Source: Pseudomonas putida (GTDB taxonomy: Bacteria > Pseudomonadota > Gammaproteobacteria > Pseudomonadales > Pseudomonadaceae). From it: a stretch of DNA of 64,000 bases. Made by a program: the position numbers and the translations under genes. The notes below the pieces were generated by a model. It ran no database searches. It was not told the origin of the DNA and saw only the letters and a program-made list of their open reading frames with translations. Shown piece after piece: positions 54,469-64,000 of the stretch. The stretch covers positions 186,001-250,000 of the forward strand of contig NZ_MINI01000038.1 of the NCBI RefSeq assembly GCF_002906855.1, given 5' to 3'. How positions within the stretch are numbered: position 1 is the stretch's first letter; the number at the start of each line of letters is the position of its first letter.

Positions 54469-56229
54469 ATGCATGCCATCAGCTTCATCCAGGACCTGGC
54501 AGTGATCATGCTGGTCGCCGGTGTGGTGACGATCCTCTTTCATCGCCTCAAGCAGCCCGTGGTACTGGGCTACATCGTCGCCGGCTTCATCATCGGCCCG
54601 CATACGCCACCGTTCGGCCTCATCCACGATGAAGACACGATCAAGACCCTGGCCGAGCTGGGGGTCATTTTCCTGATGTTCTGCCTGGGCCTGGAGTTCA
54701 GCCTGCGCAAGCTGTTCAAAGTCGGCGCCACGGCATTCATTGCGGCATTCCTGGAAATCGTCCTGATGATCTGGATCGGTTTCGAGATTGGCCGCTGGTT
54801 TGGCTGGAACACCATGGACTCGCTGTTCCTTGGCGCGATCCTGGCGATTTCCTCGACCACCATCATCGTCAAGGCGCTGAACGACCTGAAGATGAAGAAC
54901 GAGCGCTTCGCCCAGCTGATCTTTGGCGTGCTGATCGTCGAGGACATCCTCGGCATCGGCATCATCGCCTTGCTTTCAGGCATTGCCGTCAGTGGCACGG
55001 TCAGCTCCGGCGAGGTGTTTTCGACGATCGGCAAGTTGTCGTTGTTCATGATCGTCGCGCTGGTCATCGGCATTCTGCTGGTGCCCCGACTGTTGGCCTA
55101 CGTGGCGAAATTCGAAAGCAACGAGATGTTGTTGATTACGGTGCTAGGCTTGTGCTTTGGCTTCTGCCTGTTGGTGGTCAAGCTGGAATACAGCATGGTG
55201 CTGGGGGCCTTCCTGATCGGTGCGATCATGGCCGAGTCGCGCCAGCTGCTGAAGATCGAACGCCTGATCGAGCCGGTGCGCGACCTGTTCAGCGCGATAT
55301 TCTTCGTCGCCATCGGCCTGATGATCGACCCACAGGTGCTGATCGACTATGCCTGGCCGATCATGGTCATCACCGTGGCAGTGGTATTGGGCAAGATGCT
55401 GTCGTGCGGCATGGGCGCATTCATTGCCGGCAACGATGGGCGTACTTCGCTGCGGGTAGGCATGGGGCTTTCGCAGATTGGCGAATTCTCCTTCATCATC
55501 GCGGCCCTGGGAATGACCCTGCAAGTCACCAGCGACTTCCTCTACCCGGTGGCGGTGGCGGTTTCGGCCATTACCACGCTGCTGACGCCTTACCTGATCC
55601 GCGCCGCCGATCCGCTGTCACTGAAGCTCGGCAACGTCGTGCCACGGCGCTTGGCGCGAGTGCTGTCACTCTATGGAGAATGGTTGCGCAACATTCAGCC
55701 GCAAGGTGAAAGCGCCATGCTGGCGGCAATGATCCGGCGCATCCTGTTGCAGGTGGGCGTCAATCTGGCGCTGGTGATCGCGATCTTCTTCAGTGGCGGT
55801 TATTTCGCCGGGCGCATCGGCGATTGGCTCAATGAGTGGGTGACGGATGTCAGCCAGCAGAAGGCGCTGATCTGGGGCGCGGCGTTGCTGCTGTCGTTGC
55901 CGTTCCTGATTGCCGCTTATCGCAAGCTCAAGGCACTGTCGATGCTGCTGGCGGAGATGGGGGTGAAACCGGAAATGGCCGGGCGGCATACCCAGCGCGT
56001 GCGTCGCGTGGTTGCCGAGGTGATTCCGCTGCTGTCGCTGCTGGTGATCTTCCTGCTGCTGTCGGCGTTGTCGGCGAGCATCCTGCCGACCAGCGAGCTG
56101 TTGCTGGTGATCGCAGTCGTAGCGGCGGTGGTGGTGGCGTTGCTGTGGCGCTGGTTTATCCGCGTGCATTCGCGGATGCAGATTGCCTTGCTGGAGACGC
56201 TGGAGAACAGCCGCGATCATTCGCACTGA
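54469..56229 (+). CDS. CPA2-family K+/Na+:H+ antiporter
   Basis: This 586-residue protein has ~12-13 membrane helices. Motifs include HRLKQPVVLGYIVAGFIIGPH, LGVIFLMFCLGLEFSLRKL and GMGLSQIGEFSFIIAALG, typical of KefB/YbaL-type carriers. It lacks the usual C-terminal TrkA-N domain and instead has extra membrane segments. ATG at 54469 follows AAGGAG; the upstream 55 codons are dismissed. A terminator follows at 56251. Confidence 0.85.
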   Translation: MHAISFIQDLAVIMLVAGVVTILFHRLKQPVVLGYIVAGFIIGPHTPPFGLIHDEDTIKTLAELGVIFLMFCLGLEFSLRKLFKVGATAFIAAFLEIVLMIWIGFEIGRWFGWNTMDSLFLGAILAISSTTIIVKALNDLKMKNERFAQLIFGVLIVEDILGIGIIALLSGIAVSGTVSSGEVFSTIGKLSLFMIVALVIGILLVPRLLAYVAKFESNEMLLITVLGLCFGFCLLVVKLEYSMVLGAFLIGAIMAESRQLLKIERLIEPVRDLFSAIFFVAIGLMIDPQVLIDYAWPIMVITVAVVLGKMLSCGMGAFIAGNDGRTSLRVGMGLSQIGEFSFIIAALGMTLQVTSDFLYPVAVAVSAITTLLTPYLIRAADPLSLKLGNVVPRRLARVLSLYGEWLRNIQPQGESAMLAAMIRRILLQVGVNLALVIAIFFSGGYFAGRIGDWLNEWVTDVSQQKALIWGAALLLSLPFLIAAYRKLKALSMLLAEMGVKPEMAGRHTQRVRRVVAEVIPLLSLLVIFLLLSALSASILPTSELLLVIAVVAAVVVALLWRWFIRVHSRMQIALLETLENSRDHSH

Positions 56230-56250
56230 GGGGATGGAGCGGTAGCGATG

Positions 56251-56279
56251 TCGCCAGGCGCAAAAAGCCTGGCGATTTT
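56251..56279 (+). terminator. Intrinsic terminator after the antiporter
   Basis: TCGCCAGGC/GCCTGGCGA, 7-nt loop, then TTTT. Confidence 0.85.
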
Positions 56280-56318
56280 AACTACCTTGATGGCACCAAG
56301 CCATTTTTCTCCTGTGTG

Positions 56319-56726
56319 TCAGCTTTCCAGCCACACGTCTCGTGCCCAATGCCACACCGATTCCCAATTGTCCTCGGCGGTAGCCTCTTCTTCCGCAACC
56401 CACAGCACCACGGTACCGTCTTCTTCGACGCAGTAGTAGTCGTCGCCGTCTTGGCACAGTGGAATCAAGTCGCGTGGCACGCCGGCATCCCAGGCATTGG
56501 CCGCGACATCGGGCAGGTATGTGTGCGATTGGGGATCAGTGACGGTTACCGGCTCCAGCGAACCGTACACGACATCGCTGACGGTCAGCAGAAACTCTTT
56601 GAACACGAACGGAATGTTGATGAACAGTTCTTCCTCGATCTCTACCAGTTGGTCTTCGTCGGGAAGCTCCAAGGGCACCGGCACGGGTTCATTGGCTTCA
56701 CGAAGTTGTTCGATCACTTCTTCCAC
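56319..56726 (-). CDS. SMI1/KNR4-family protein
   Basis: This 135-residue acidic protein contains LPDEDQLVEIEEELFINIPFVFKEFLL, NAWDAGVPRDLIPLCQDGDDYYCVEEDG and a Trp-rich end, the layout of SMI1/KNR4 (SUKH) proteins. Members are often immunity proteins, but here no toxin gene adjoins and the setting is core chromosome. Role unknown. Confidence 0.75.
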   Translation of the reverse strand: MEEVIEQLREANEPVPVPLELPDEDQLVEIEEELFINIPFVFKEFLLTVSDVVYGSLEPVTVTDPQSHTYLPDVAANAWDAGVPRDLIPLCQDGDDYYCVEEDGTVVLWVAEEEATAEDNWESVWHWARDVWLES

Positions 56727-56794
56727 GGTTTACATCCTCTGACCTTGATGACAACGCTGCGCGTTATACCCTAGTAGCCTGCTTTGGCAAAAGC

Positions 56795-56823
56795 AAAAAC
56801 CCCGGGACAGGCCCGGGGTTTTT
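56795..56823. terminator. Intrinsic terminator serving the Tim44-domain gene
   Basis: AAAACCCCGGG/CCCGGGGTTTT with a 5-nt loop. On the minus strand a T run follows, 18 bp past the stop at 56841. Confidence 0.88.
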
Positions 56824-56840
56824 TGTGCAACGTGCGGCGG

Positions 56841-57698
56841 TTAACCGTTTTGACGGATACCGGCGACCAGCCAAGGCTGGTTCTCGCCCTGGGCGCGAAC
56901 CATGTGCCAGCTTTCGCTGAAGGCTTCGCCCTGGTCGAAGCGCGAGGTCTTCGACACGCCACGGAAGGTCAGGGTGGCGTCGGTGCGGTCGGCGCGATCG
57001 TCGACACCGTCCAGTTGCACATCGAGGTCATCGATGTAGGTCGACTGGAAGCCATCACCCAGGTCGGCACGCTCGCGCTTGAGGAACTCGAGCATCTGCG
57101 GAGTGACGAACTCGGCGATCTTGTCCATTTCGTTGGCATCCCAGTGCTGCTGCAGCGACTGGAAGTGGCTGCGGGCGGCGGCCAGGAAGCTCTGCTCGTT
57201 GAACCAGGCCGGTGCGTTGATCACCGGAGCGGCTGCAGCGGCAGGCGCGGCCGAACCACCGAAGATCGACGGCTGGGCAGGCTGCTGGCCATGGGCTTCA
57301 CGCTGGAACGGCGCGTGGCCCGGAGCGGCCATTTGCGGCTGCTGCTGGCGACGGCGTGCGGCAATGAAGCGGAACACCAGGAAGGCGATCAGCGCCACGA
57401 TCAGGAAGTCCATGATCTGGAAGCCTTCGAATCCGTCGCCCATGAACATGGACGCCAGCAGGCCACCGGCGGCGAGGCCGGCCAGTGGGCCCAGCCAGCG
57501 CGAAGCACCGCTGGCGGCGGCTGGGGCGCGACCTGGAGCGGTCGGCGCGGCGGCAGGCGTGGTTGGCGTAGCCTGGCGGGTCTGGTGGATAGGTGCGGCG
57601 CCCGAGCTCTTGCCGCCGCCAAAACGCTTGGCGTTGGCGTCCAGGCTCAGCGTCAGGCCGACGCAGAGCGCCAGTGCGATGCTAAGAAAACGTTGCAT
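56841..57698 (-). CDS. Tim44-domain membrane protein
   Basis: This 285-residue protein has a signal peptide (LSIALALCVGLTLSLDANA), a Pro/Ala-rich linker, two membrane segments (residues ~75-120) and a C-terminal Tim44-like domain (FNEQSFLAAARSHFQSLQQHWDANEMDKI). ATG at 57698 gives the signal peptide; the longer frame is dismissed. Function in bacteria is unsettled. Confidence 0.85.
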   Translation of the reverse strand: MQRFLSIALALCVGLTLSLDANAKRFGGGKSSGAAPIHQTRQATPTTPAAAPTAPGRAPAAASGASRWLGPLAGLAAGGLLASMFMGDGFEGFQIMDFLIVALIAFLVFRFIAARRRQQQPQMAAPGHAPFQREAHGQQPAQPSIFGGSAAPAAAAAPVINAPAWFNEQSFLAAARSHFQSLQQHWDANEMDKIAEFVTPQMLEFLKRERADLGDGFQSTYIDDLDVQLDGVDDRADRTDATLTFRGVSKTSRFDQGEAFSESWHMVRAQGENQPWLVAGIRQNG

Positions 57699-57808
57699 AA
57701 ATGGGATTTCCCCTGTTGTGGATTGCACGCGCGCCATGGTGCACAGGTTCCTGTGCACATGACCAGCGACAAGATGTTTCCAGCTTTTGCCTGAATGTTT
57801 CGAGGCTT

Positions 57809-59995
57809 TTAGATAGCTTCGAGCTTGGCGTACCCCAGCATGAGCCATTTGCTGCCTTCGGCAAAGTTCACCTGCACTCGCGCCTGGGCACCGGAGCCCT
57901 CGAAGTTGAGGATCACCCCTTCGCCAAACACGGCGTGCTGCACGCGCTGGCCAAGGTTGAAGGCGGTCTGCGGAATATTGGCATTGGCAAACAGGTTGCT
58001 GCTCGTGCTCGTCGAACCGCCGAACGGTCGGCTGACACTGTTGGAAAGGCGTACTTCCTGAACCAGGCCGCTCGGAATCTCGCGTACGAATCGAGATACC
58101 TTGTTGTAGGTCTCGCTGCCATAGAGGCGGCGAGTCTCGGCATAGGTCATGATCAGCTGGCGCATGGCACGGGTAATGCCCACGTAGGCCAGGCGGCGTT
58201 CCTCTTCCAGGCGGCCGGGCTCTTCCAGGCTCATCTTGTGCGGGAACAGGCCTTCTTCCATGCCGACCAGGAACACGTAGGGGAATTCCAGACCCTTGGC
58301 GCTGTGCAAGGTCATCAGCTGGATGCTGTCTTCGTGCTCGTCCGCCTGGGCATCGCCGGCCTCCAGCGAGGCATGGCCAAGGAAGGCCGACAGCGGCGAC
58401 AGGTCGGCGTCGTCTTCGCTGGTTTCGAAGTTGCGTGCGGCGCTGACCAGTTCCTCAAGGTTTTCTACCCGTGCCTGGCCCTTTTCACCCTTTTCTTCCT
58501 GGTGATAGATGATCAGGCCGGACTGCTCGATGGCCGTCTGGGTCATGGTGTGCAGCGGCATGTCCGCGACCTTGCTGGCCAGGCCCTCGATCAATTCGAT
58601 AAAGGCACCCAGGGCAGAAGCAGCGCGGCCTTTCAACGCCTTGGCGGCCAGCAGCTGGCACATGGCTTCCCACATCGACAGCTGGCTGTGGCGGGCATGC
58701 TCGCGAATGGCCTCGACGGTCTTCTCGCCGATACCACGGGGTGGCACGTTGATCACCCGTTCCAATGCCGCATCGTTGCCGCGGCCTTCGATCAGCCGCA
58801 GGTAAGCCATGGCATTCTTGATTTCGGCGCGTTCGAAGAAGCGCTGGCCACCGTAGATGCGATAGGGGATGCGTTCGCGCAGCAGGGCTTCTTCCAGCAC
58901 CCGCGATTGGGCGTTGGAGCGATACAGAATGGCGATATCGCTGCGCGCGTTGCCTTGCTTGATCAGGCTTTCGATAGTCTCGACCACATAGCGCGCTTCA
59001 TCGTGTTCGTTGTAGGCGGCGTACAGCGTCAGCGGCTCGCCTTCGCCCATGTCGGTCCACAGTTCCTTGCCCAGGCGCCCGCTGTTGTTGGCGATCAGCG
59101 CGTTCGCGGCCTTGAGAATGCCGCCGGTGGAACGGTAGTTCTGCTCCAGGCGGATCATCTCGGCGTCGGGGAAGTCGGCCGTGTACTGGTGAATGTTCTC
59201 GATCTTGGCGCCGCGCCAGCCATAGATCGACTGGTCGTCGTCGCCCACCGCCATCAGGCTGCCACCGCTTTTGCCGGCCAGCAGGCGCAGCCAGGCGTAC
59301 TGCACCGCGTTGGTGTCCTGGAACTCGTCCACCAGCAGGTGGCGGAAGCGCCGCTGGTAGTGTTCCAGCAGGCCGGGGTGGTCGCGCCAAAGGTCGAGGG
59401 CGCGCAGCAGTAATTCGGAGAAGTCGATGACCCCGGCGCGCTCGCAGGCTTGTTCATAGGCGCTGTAGACATCACGCATGGTCTGCAGGAACAGGTCACC
59501 GCTGGCCTGGATATGTTGCGGGCGCAGGCCCTCGTCCTTTTGCCCGTTGATGAACCACTGCGCTTGGCGCGCTGGCCACTTCTGCTCGTCCAGGCCGAGT
59601 TCACGCATGACGCGTTTGATCAGCCGCTGCTGGTCATCGCTGTCGAGGATCTGGAAGTTCTGCACCAAGCGTGCTTCCTGCCAGTGCGCCCTAAGCAGGC
59701 GGTGCGCCAGGCCGTGGAAGGTGCCCACCCACATGCCGGCCGGGTTGATACCCAGCAACTGCTCGATCCGCTGGCGCATCTCGGCGGCAGCCTTGTTGGT
59801 GAAGGTCACCGACAGGATCGAGTGCGGCGAGGCCTGCTCGACCTGGATCAGCCAGGCGATGCGGTGCACCAGCACGCGGGTTTTACCGGAACCGGCGCCA
59901 GCAAGCACCAGCTGACGCCCAAGCGTGGCCGCGACGGCCTGGCGTTGGGCATCGTTGAGGGAATTCAGCAGGAGGGAGAGGTCATCTGTGTGCAT
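57809..59995 (-). CDS. uvrD: DNA helicase II (UvrD)
   Basis: This 728-residue SF1A helicase matches E. coli UvrD nearly end to end. Motifs: Walker A LAGAGSGKTR, Ia VTFTNKAAAEMR, DEFQDTN, GDDDQSIYGWRGA, QNYRS and TLHSAKGLEFPYVF. It unwinds DNA in excision and mismatch repair. The C-terminal end retains the GQRVQHAVFGEGVILNFEG domain, so it is complete. The length (728 vs 720) and that domain favour UvrD over Rep. Confidence 0.95.
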   Translation of the reverse strand: MHTDDLSLLLNSLNDAQRQAVAATLGRQLVLAGAGSGKTRVLVHRIAWLIQVEQASPHSILSVTFTNKAAAEMRQRIEQLLGINPAGMWVGTFHGLAHRLLRAHWQEARLVQNFQILDSDDQQRLIKRVMRELGLDEQKWPARQAQWFINGQKDEGLRPQHIQASGDLFLQTMRDVYSAYEQACERAGVIDFSELLLRALDLWRDHPGLLEHYQRRFRHLLVDEFQDTNAVQYAWLRLLAGKSGGSLMAVGDDDQSIYGWRGAKIENIHQYTADFPDAEMIRLEQNYRSTGGILKAANALIANNSGRLGKELWTDMGEGEPLTLYAAYNEHDEARYVVETIESLIKQGNARSDIAILYRSNAQSRVLEEALLRERIPYRIYGGQRFFERAEIKNAMAYLRLIEGRGNDAALERVINVPPRGIGEKTVEAIREHARHSQLSMWEAMCQLLAAKALKGRAASALGAFIELIEGLASKVADMPLHTMTQTAIEQSGLIIYHQEEKGEKGQARVENLEELVSAARNFETSEDDADLSPLSAFLGHASLEAGDAQADEHEDSIQLMTLHSAKGLEFPYVFLVGMEEGLFPHKMSLEEPGRLEEERRLAYVGITRAMRQLIMTYAETRRLYGSETYNKVSRFVREIPSGLVQEVRLSNSVSRPFGGSTSTSSNLFANANIPQTAFNLGQRVQHAVFGEGVILNFEGSGAQARVQVNFAEGSKWLMLGYAKLEAI

Positions 59996-60230
59996 CCGGC
60001 CATTCTAGGGGCAGGCCGGGCAACGGGCAAACGTCTACTGTATAAATATTCACCTCTTGGGCAGTCGCTCATCGGGTTCTGGTCGCCGCAACATTTCAGC
60101 TATACCAAATGTCTGAACCGCATGAATGGGAGAAGGATGCCCGACAGCAGTTTGGCCAAGTCTGCCGTTTGTGTAAGATCGCAGCTCGTTTAGTGCCAAA
60201 CATAACAAGAACACTACAAGAACCAGCGCT

Positions 60231-62591
60231 ATGACCCAGGACTGCACGGCGATCGACGTATCGCTGGAGATGACAAGGAACGTGCGCAGGCAGTTCGCCA
60301 CTCAGCTCTCTGTCGAGCGAACCCGTCTGCTGTATCAAGGCTCACTGTTACCCACATTGTTCATGCTGCTCAATGGCTTGCTGTGCGCCTGGTTGTTGTG
60401 GAACCCTGGGCGTTACCTGCTGGTGGGCGCGTGGCTGGTGTGGGTGCTCGCGCTGGTGGCCCTGCGGGTGATCCAGGTGGCGGCGTTCGACGCAGCCACG
60501 GCGCAACGCCAGGCCAACCCCGGCTGGCGCCGCATGTTTCTGTTCGGTTCGGCGTTCAGCGGCTTGACCTTGGCTTGTGCCGCGATCGCGCTGGTGCCGG
60601 AAGACAATTTCTTGCAGCAGGCCTGGGTATTCGGGCTGCTGGGGATGGCCACCTTGAGCGCGAGCATTGCCTATGCAGTGAGCCTGCCGGCTTTCCTCAG
60701 TTTTGCCTTGCCCTGCCTGTTGCCCCCCATCCTGTTCCTGTTCCACTTCGAGGCGGGGCAGCAGCGCGGTTGGGGCTGGCTCGGCCTGATCCTGCTGGCA
60801 GCGCTGCTGGTAGTGGCCTGGCAGGTCAACCGGCTGCTCGACCGCAGCCTGCTGCGGCGTTTCCAGAATCAGGCGTTGAACCAGGACCTGCAACGGGTTT
60901 CGGCGCAGAAGGTGCTCGAAGAGCAGCAGCGCCTTGCTGCCACGGTGTTCGAGGCCTGCAATGAGGGTGTGGCGATTCTCAGTGCCGATTTCGTGGTGCT
61001 GGCAGTGAATCAGGCTTACTGCCAGATGACTGGCTACAACCGCTCCGAGCTACTGGCGCGCGAACTGTTCGACCTGCCATGCCACAGCGATGCGCGCCGG
61101 CACAGCCAGGCCATCGAGTCGGCGCTGGCGCAGCAAGGCGGCTGGCAGGGCGAGCTGGTAGAGGCCCGCAAGCATGGCGAGTTGCACCCGCAAAGGTTGC
61201 AGCTGACGGCTGTGCGCGACCCTCAAGGCCATTTGAGCCAGGTAGTCGGCTTCTTCACCGACCTGTCTGCCCGTCGGGCATCCGAGGAGCGCCTGCGCTA
61301 CCTGGCGCACTACGATGAACTGAGCGGGTTGGCCAACCGCACACTGTTCCGGCTGCGCCTGCAGGAAGCCGCGCAACGTGTGCGCAGCAACGGCCGAAGC
61401 CTGGCCCTGCTGCATGTCGATCTGGACCGTTTCAAGCTGCTCAATGAAAGCCTGGGCCATGAACTGGCCGATCAGCTGATTCACAAGATTGCCCGGCGCA
61501 TTGTCAGCACCGTTCCCGAGGCAGATACCGTGGCGCGGCTTTCCGGCGATGAGTTTGCCGTGCTGTTCGATGGTTATAGCAACCTGTCGAGCCTGGTGCG
61601 GGTCACCACCCGCTTGTTGAACAAGTTGCGCAAGCCGCAGCGGCTCGATGGGCATGAGGTCGTGGTCAGCGCTTCGGTGGGCATCAGTGTGTTGTCCGAC
61701 GCCACGCTCGATGCCGATGCCCTGATCAGCCAGGCCGACATGGCCAAGCAACATGCCAAGCATCTGGGGGGAGACAACTTCCAGTTCTATACCGAGAGCC
61801 TGCGCGCCAGCACGCTCGAGCGCCTGCAGCTGGAGAACCAATTACGCAAGGCCATCGAAGAAGAACAACTGATGGTCTATTACCAGCCCAAGCTGTGCCT
61901 GCTCAGTGGGCACTTGCATGCCGCCGAGGCACTGGTGCGCTGGCAGCATCCACAGTGGGGCATGGTGCCGCCGGGAGAATTCATTGGCCTGGCGGAAGAA
62001 ACCGGGCTGATCGCCCCTATCGGTGAGTTCGTGCTCCGCCATGCCTGCAGGCAGGCGCGCGAATGGCTGCAGGAAGGGCTGGAGGTGCGGGTTTCGGTCA
62101 ACCTGTCGGTCTACCAATTGCGCCAGGGCAAGCTGGTCAGCCTGGTGCGTCAGGTGCTGGAGGAAACCGGGCTCGCGCCTCATCAGCTGGAGCTGGAACT
62201 GACCGAAAGCCAGCTGCTGGACAGTGTCGAACACATCATCTCGACCTTCGAGCAACTGCACGCACTGGGGGTGAAACTGGCCATAGACGATTTTGGCACC
62301 GGCTATTCGTCATTGAGCTACCTCAAGCGCCTGCCGGTGGACTACGTGAAGATCGACCAGGCATTCATCCGTGGCTTGCACGAGGGTAGTCAGGATGCGG
62401 CCATTACCCGGGCGATCATCGCCCTGTCCAGAAGCCTGGGCCTGAAGGTGGTGGCGGAAGGGGTGGAAACGGCCGAACAGTTGGCGTTCCTGCGTGAACA
62501 GGAATGTGACGAGGCCCAGGGCTACCTGATCAGCAGGCCCGTCCCGGAGCCTGAGTTCAGGCAGATGATTGCCCGCCCGTGGGGGCATTGA
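60231..62591 (+). CDS. PAS-GGDEF-EAL c-di-GMP signalling protein
   Basis: This 786-residue protein has an N-terminal membrane domain of ~6 helices (residues 40-205), a PAS domain (~235-345), a GGDEF domain (~355-515) with the variant motif LSGDEFAVL, and an EAL domain (~535-775) with AEALVRWQHP, ELTESQLLD and DDFGTGYSSLSYLKRLPVDY. The EAL domain keeps its catalytic residues, so it is probably an active phosphodiesterase. SGDEF may still cyclise GTP or only regulate. The ligand of PAS is unknown. Confidence 0.88.
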   Translation: MTQDCTAIDVSLEMTRNVRRQFATQLSVERTRLLYQGSLLPTLFMLLNGLLCAWLLWNPGRYLLVGAWLVWVLALVALRVIQVAAFDAATAQRQANPGWRRMFLFGSAFSGLTLACAAIALVPEDNFLQQAWVFGLLGMATLSASIAYAVSLPAFLSFALPCLLPPILFLFHFEAGQQRGWGWLGLILLAALLVVAWQVNRLLDRSLLRRFQNQALNQDLQRVSAQKVLEEQQRLAATVFEACNEGVAILSADFVVLAVNQAYCQMTGYNRSELLARELFDLPCHSDARRHSQAIESALAQQGGWQGELVEARKHGELHPQRLQLTAVRDPQGHLSQVVGFFTDLSARRASEERLRYLAHYDELSGLANRTLFRLRLQEAAQRVRSNGRSLALLHVDLDRFKLLNESLGHELADQLIHKIARRIVSTVPEADTVARLSGDEFAVLFDGYSNLSSLVRVTTRLLNKLRKPQRLDGHEVVVSASVGISVLSDATLDADALISQADMAKQHAKHLGGDNFQFYTESLRASTLERLQLENQLRKAIEEEQLMVYYQPKLCLLSGHLHAAEALVRWQHPQWGMVPPGEFIGLAEETGLIAPIGEFVLRHACRQAREWLQEGLEVRVSVNLSVYQLRQGKLVSLVRQVLEETGLAPHQLELELTESQLLDSVEHIISTFEQLHALGVKLAIDDFGTGYSSLSYLKRLPVDYVKIDQAFIRGLHEGSQDAAITRAIIALSRSLGLKVVAEGVETAEQLAFLREQECDEAQGYLISRPVPEPEFRQMIARPWGH

Positions 62592-62604
62592 GCGCACCTT
62601 TCAC

Positions 62605-64000
62605 TCAGCCATGCCAGTGCCTGCCATGCCTGGCCAGCAGGCTGTTGGCCTGTTCCGGGCCGTTGTTGCCGGCTGCATAGTGGCGGGGCGCCTGGAAGTG
62701 TTCTTCCCAACCCTCGATGATCGGGTCGATCCAGGCCCAGGCGGCCTCCACTTCGTCACGGCGCATGAACAGCGTCGAATCGCCCTCCAGGATGTCCAGC
62801 AGCAGACGTTCATAGGCGTCCCAGCGGCGCGTCTGGCCAAATACCTGGGCAAGGTTGAGATCCAGATCGACGGGCTCCAGGCGCATGCCCTTGCCGGGAC
62901 TCTTGGTCATCATGCGCAGGCTGATGCGCTCCTCGGGCTGCAACTGGATCAGCAACTGGTTGACTTGGCCACCGCTGAACAGCTCGTGGGGCACCGGTTT
63001 GAACTGGATGACGATTTGCGATGAGCGCCGGGCCATGCGCTTGCCGGTCCGCAGGTAGAAGGGCACGCCGGCCCAGCGCCAGTTGTCAATGTGGGCGTGC
63101 ACGGCGACGAAGGTTTCAGTGTCGGTGTCGTTGTCGACGTCCTTCTCGAAGTAGTAGGCCGGCACTTCCTGGCCGCCGATGTGGCCGGCGCCGTACTGGC
63201 CACGCACGGTCTTGTCCTGCACATCCTGGCCGGTAATGGGCTTGAGGGCGCGCAGGATCTTCACTTTCTCGTCGCGTACGGCTTCGGCCTCGAACTGCGC
63301 GGGCGGCTCCATGGCCACCAGGCACAGCAGCTGCAGCAGGTGATTCTGCAGCATGTCGCGGGTCGCCCCGGCGCGGTCGTAGTAACCGCCGCGGTTTTCC
63401 ACACCGAGGGTCTCGCAGACGCTGATCTGCACATGGTCGACCTGGCCGTTGCGCCACACCGGTTCCAGCAGGGCATTGGCGAAGCGCAGGGCCATCAGGT
63501 TCTGCACGGTTTCCTTGCCGAGGTAGTGGTCGATGCGAAACACCTGCGATTCGTCGAACACCGCGCCGATCGCTTCGTTGATGGCGGTGGCAGATGCCAG
63601 CGAGTGGCCGATCGGCTTCTCCAGCACGATGCGCGCTTCGCTGTCGGCCAGCCCGGCAATCCGCAAATGGTTGGCGATCGGGACGAAGAGGTTGGGCGCA
63701 GTGGCCAGGTAGTAGATGCGGGTCAGCCCTCCAGGCTCGCCGAGGTAGCGCGCCAGGCGGCCGAAATCGGCGCTTTGCGCGGCATCCATCGGGAAGTAGT
63801 CGAGACGTGCGGAAAAGCGTTGCCACACATCTTCATCGAAATCGTGGCGGGCGATCTGCGCCCGGCAATGGCGCTCGGCGAGCTTGAGGTATTCGTCACG
63901 GCTTATGTGGCGGCGGGCGAGGGCAATGATGCGCACCGCGTTGTTCAGGCGTGCCTCGCGATACAGGTGATAGAGCGCCGGCAGCAGTTTGTGCAGGGCC
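62605..64000 (-). CDS. zwf: Glucose-6-phosphate 1-dehydrogenase (5' end cut by window edge)
   Basis: The frame runs on without a stop to the right edge (LHKLLPALYHLYREARLNNAVRII), so only the C-terminal ~465 residues are present. Signature: RIDHYLGKETVQNLMALRFAN (active-site motif), EKPIGHSLASA and FYLRTGKRMA. It oxidises glucose-6-phosphate in the pentose-phosphate/Entner-Doudoroff route. It lies 13 bp from the stop of the convergent signalling gene. Confidence 0.95.
   Translation of the reverse strand, partial: ALHKLLPALYHLYREARLNNAVRIIALARRHISRDEYLKLAERHCRAQIARHDFDEDVWQRFSARLDYFPMDAAQSADFGRLARYLGEPGGLTRIYYLATAPNLFVPIANHLRIAGLADSEARIVLEKPIGHSLASATAINEAIGAVFDESQVFRIDHYLGKETVQNLMALRFANALLEPVWRNGQVDHVQISVCETLGVENRGGYYDRAGATRDMLQNHLLQLLCLVAMEPPAQFEAEAVRDEKVKILRALKPITGQDVQDKTVRGQYGAGHIGGQEVPAYYFEKDVDNDTDTETFVAVHAHIDNWRWAGVPFYLRTGKRMARRSSQIVIQFKPVPHELFSGGQVNQLLIQLQPEERISLRMMTKSPGKGMRLEPVDLDLNLAQVFGQTRRWDAYERLLLDILEGDSTLFMRRDEVEAAWAWIDPIIEGWEEHFQAPRHYAAGNNGPEQANSLLARHGRHWHG

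Noticed and set aside
57701..59413. 570-codon plus-strand frame across uvrD
   Set aside because: Antisense shadow of uvrD, which has all helicase motifs.

Overview
The window looks like a chromosome segment of a Pseudomonas putida-group bacterium. The GC-rich core genes (zwf, uvrD, pdxY, cls, cfa, lpd, folE2), the CopRS/CusCBA copper genes and the ars genes all read as Pseudomonas. The DnaA boxes and a parS-like site on the right suggest that the segment lies near the chromosome origin.

Region 1 (1-33.66 kb) is a Tn7-like metal-resistance island. It opens with the last codons of a probable tnsB, then tnsC and a TnsD/TniQ gene, with a second, AT-rich TniQ-like gene facing them. The copper cargo follows: copG, a cytochrome c, copB, a Met-rich protein and copA on the minus strand; copRS and cusCBA-cusF on the plus strand; two PtrA-type periplasmic proteins; and a Cys-rich copper-storage protein. 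Three perfect copies of one dyad (TTACA-N4-TGTAA), plus one degenerate copy before copR, tie these units to CopR. After an unknown membrane-anchored protein and a decayed copB fragment come the cadmium/zinc genes (cadR, cadA, lspA, a CDF exporter) and an ars operon on the minus strand (arsR-B-C-H-phosphatase-arsO-arsN1) with a divergent arsN2. The island ends in four TnsB-like sites, and its terminus is placed at 33656.

Region 2 (33.66-39.8 kb) is a scrambled junction. It holds two oppositely oriented TnsB-like sites, a strong hairpin, a TniQ-like fragment, a broken IS3-family transposase, an unrecognised gene, argP, a pyruvyltransferase-family gene, a 43-residue secreted peptide, a CigR-family protein and a Gly/His-rich secreted protein.

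Region 3 (39.8-64 kb) is core chromosome. It contains a citrate-type MFS carrier with a periplasmic binding protein and a LysR regulator, lpd, cfa, cls, a zinc-starvation block around a Zur-like box (folE2 and a secreted protein to one side; zigA-like, DUF1826 and a second COG0523 GTPase to the other), DUF3301, pdxY, a thioesterase, a CPA2 antiporter, an SMI1-type protein, a Tim44-domain protein, uvrD, a PAS-GGDEF-EAL protein and the 3' part of zwf.

The most unexpected signal is a cluster of DnaA boxes (five perfect and six one-mismatch copies of TTATCCACA in about 1.9 kb) inside the zinc-GTPase genes. A short AT-rich tract written in rare codons lies within it, and a parS-like palindrome sits in the neighbouring folE2. 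The second main signal is the set of TnsB-like sites, which suggests stacked or nested Tn7-like insertions. No tRNA, rRNA or CRISPR array was seen.
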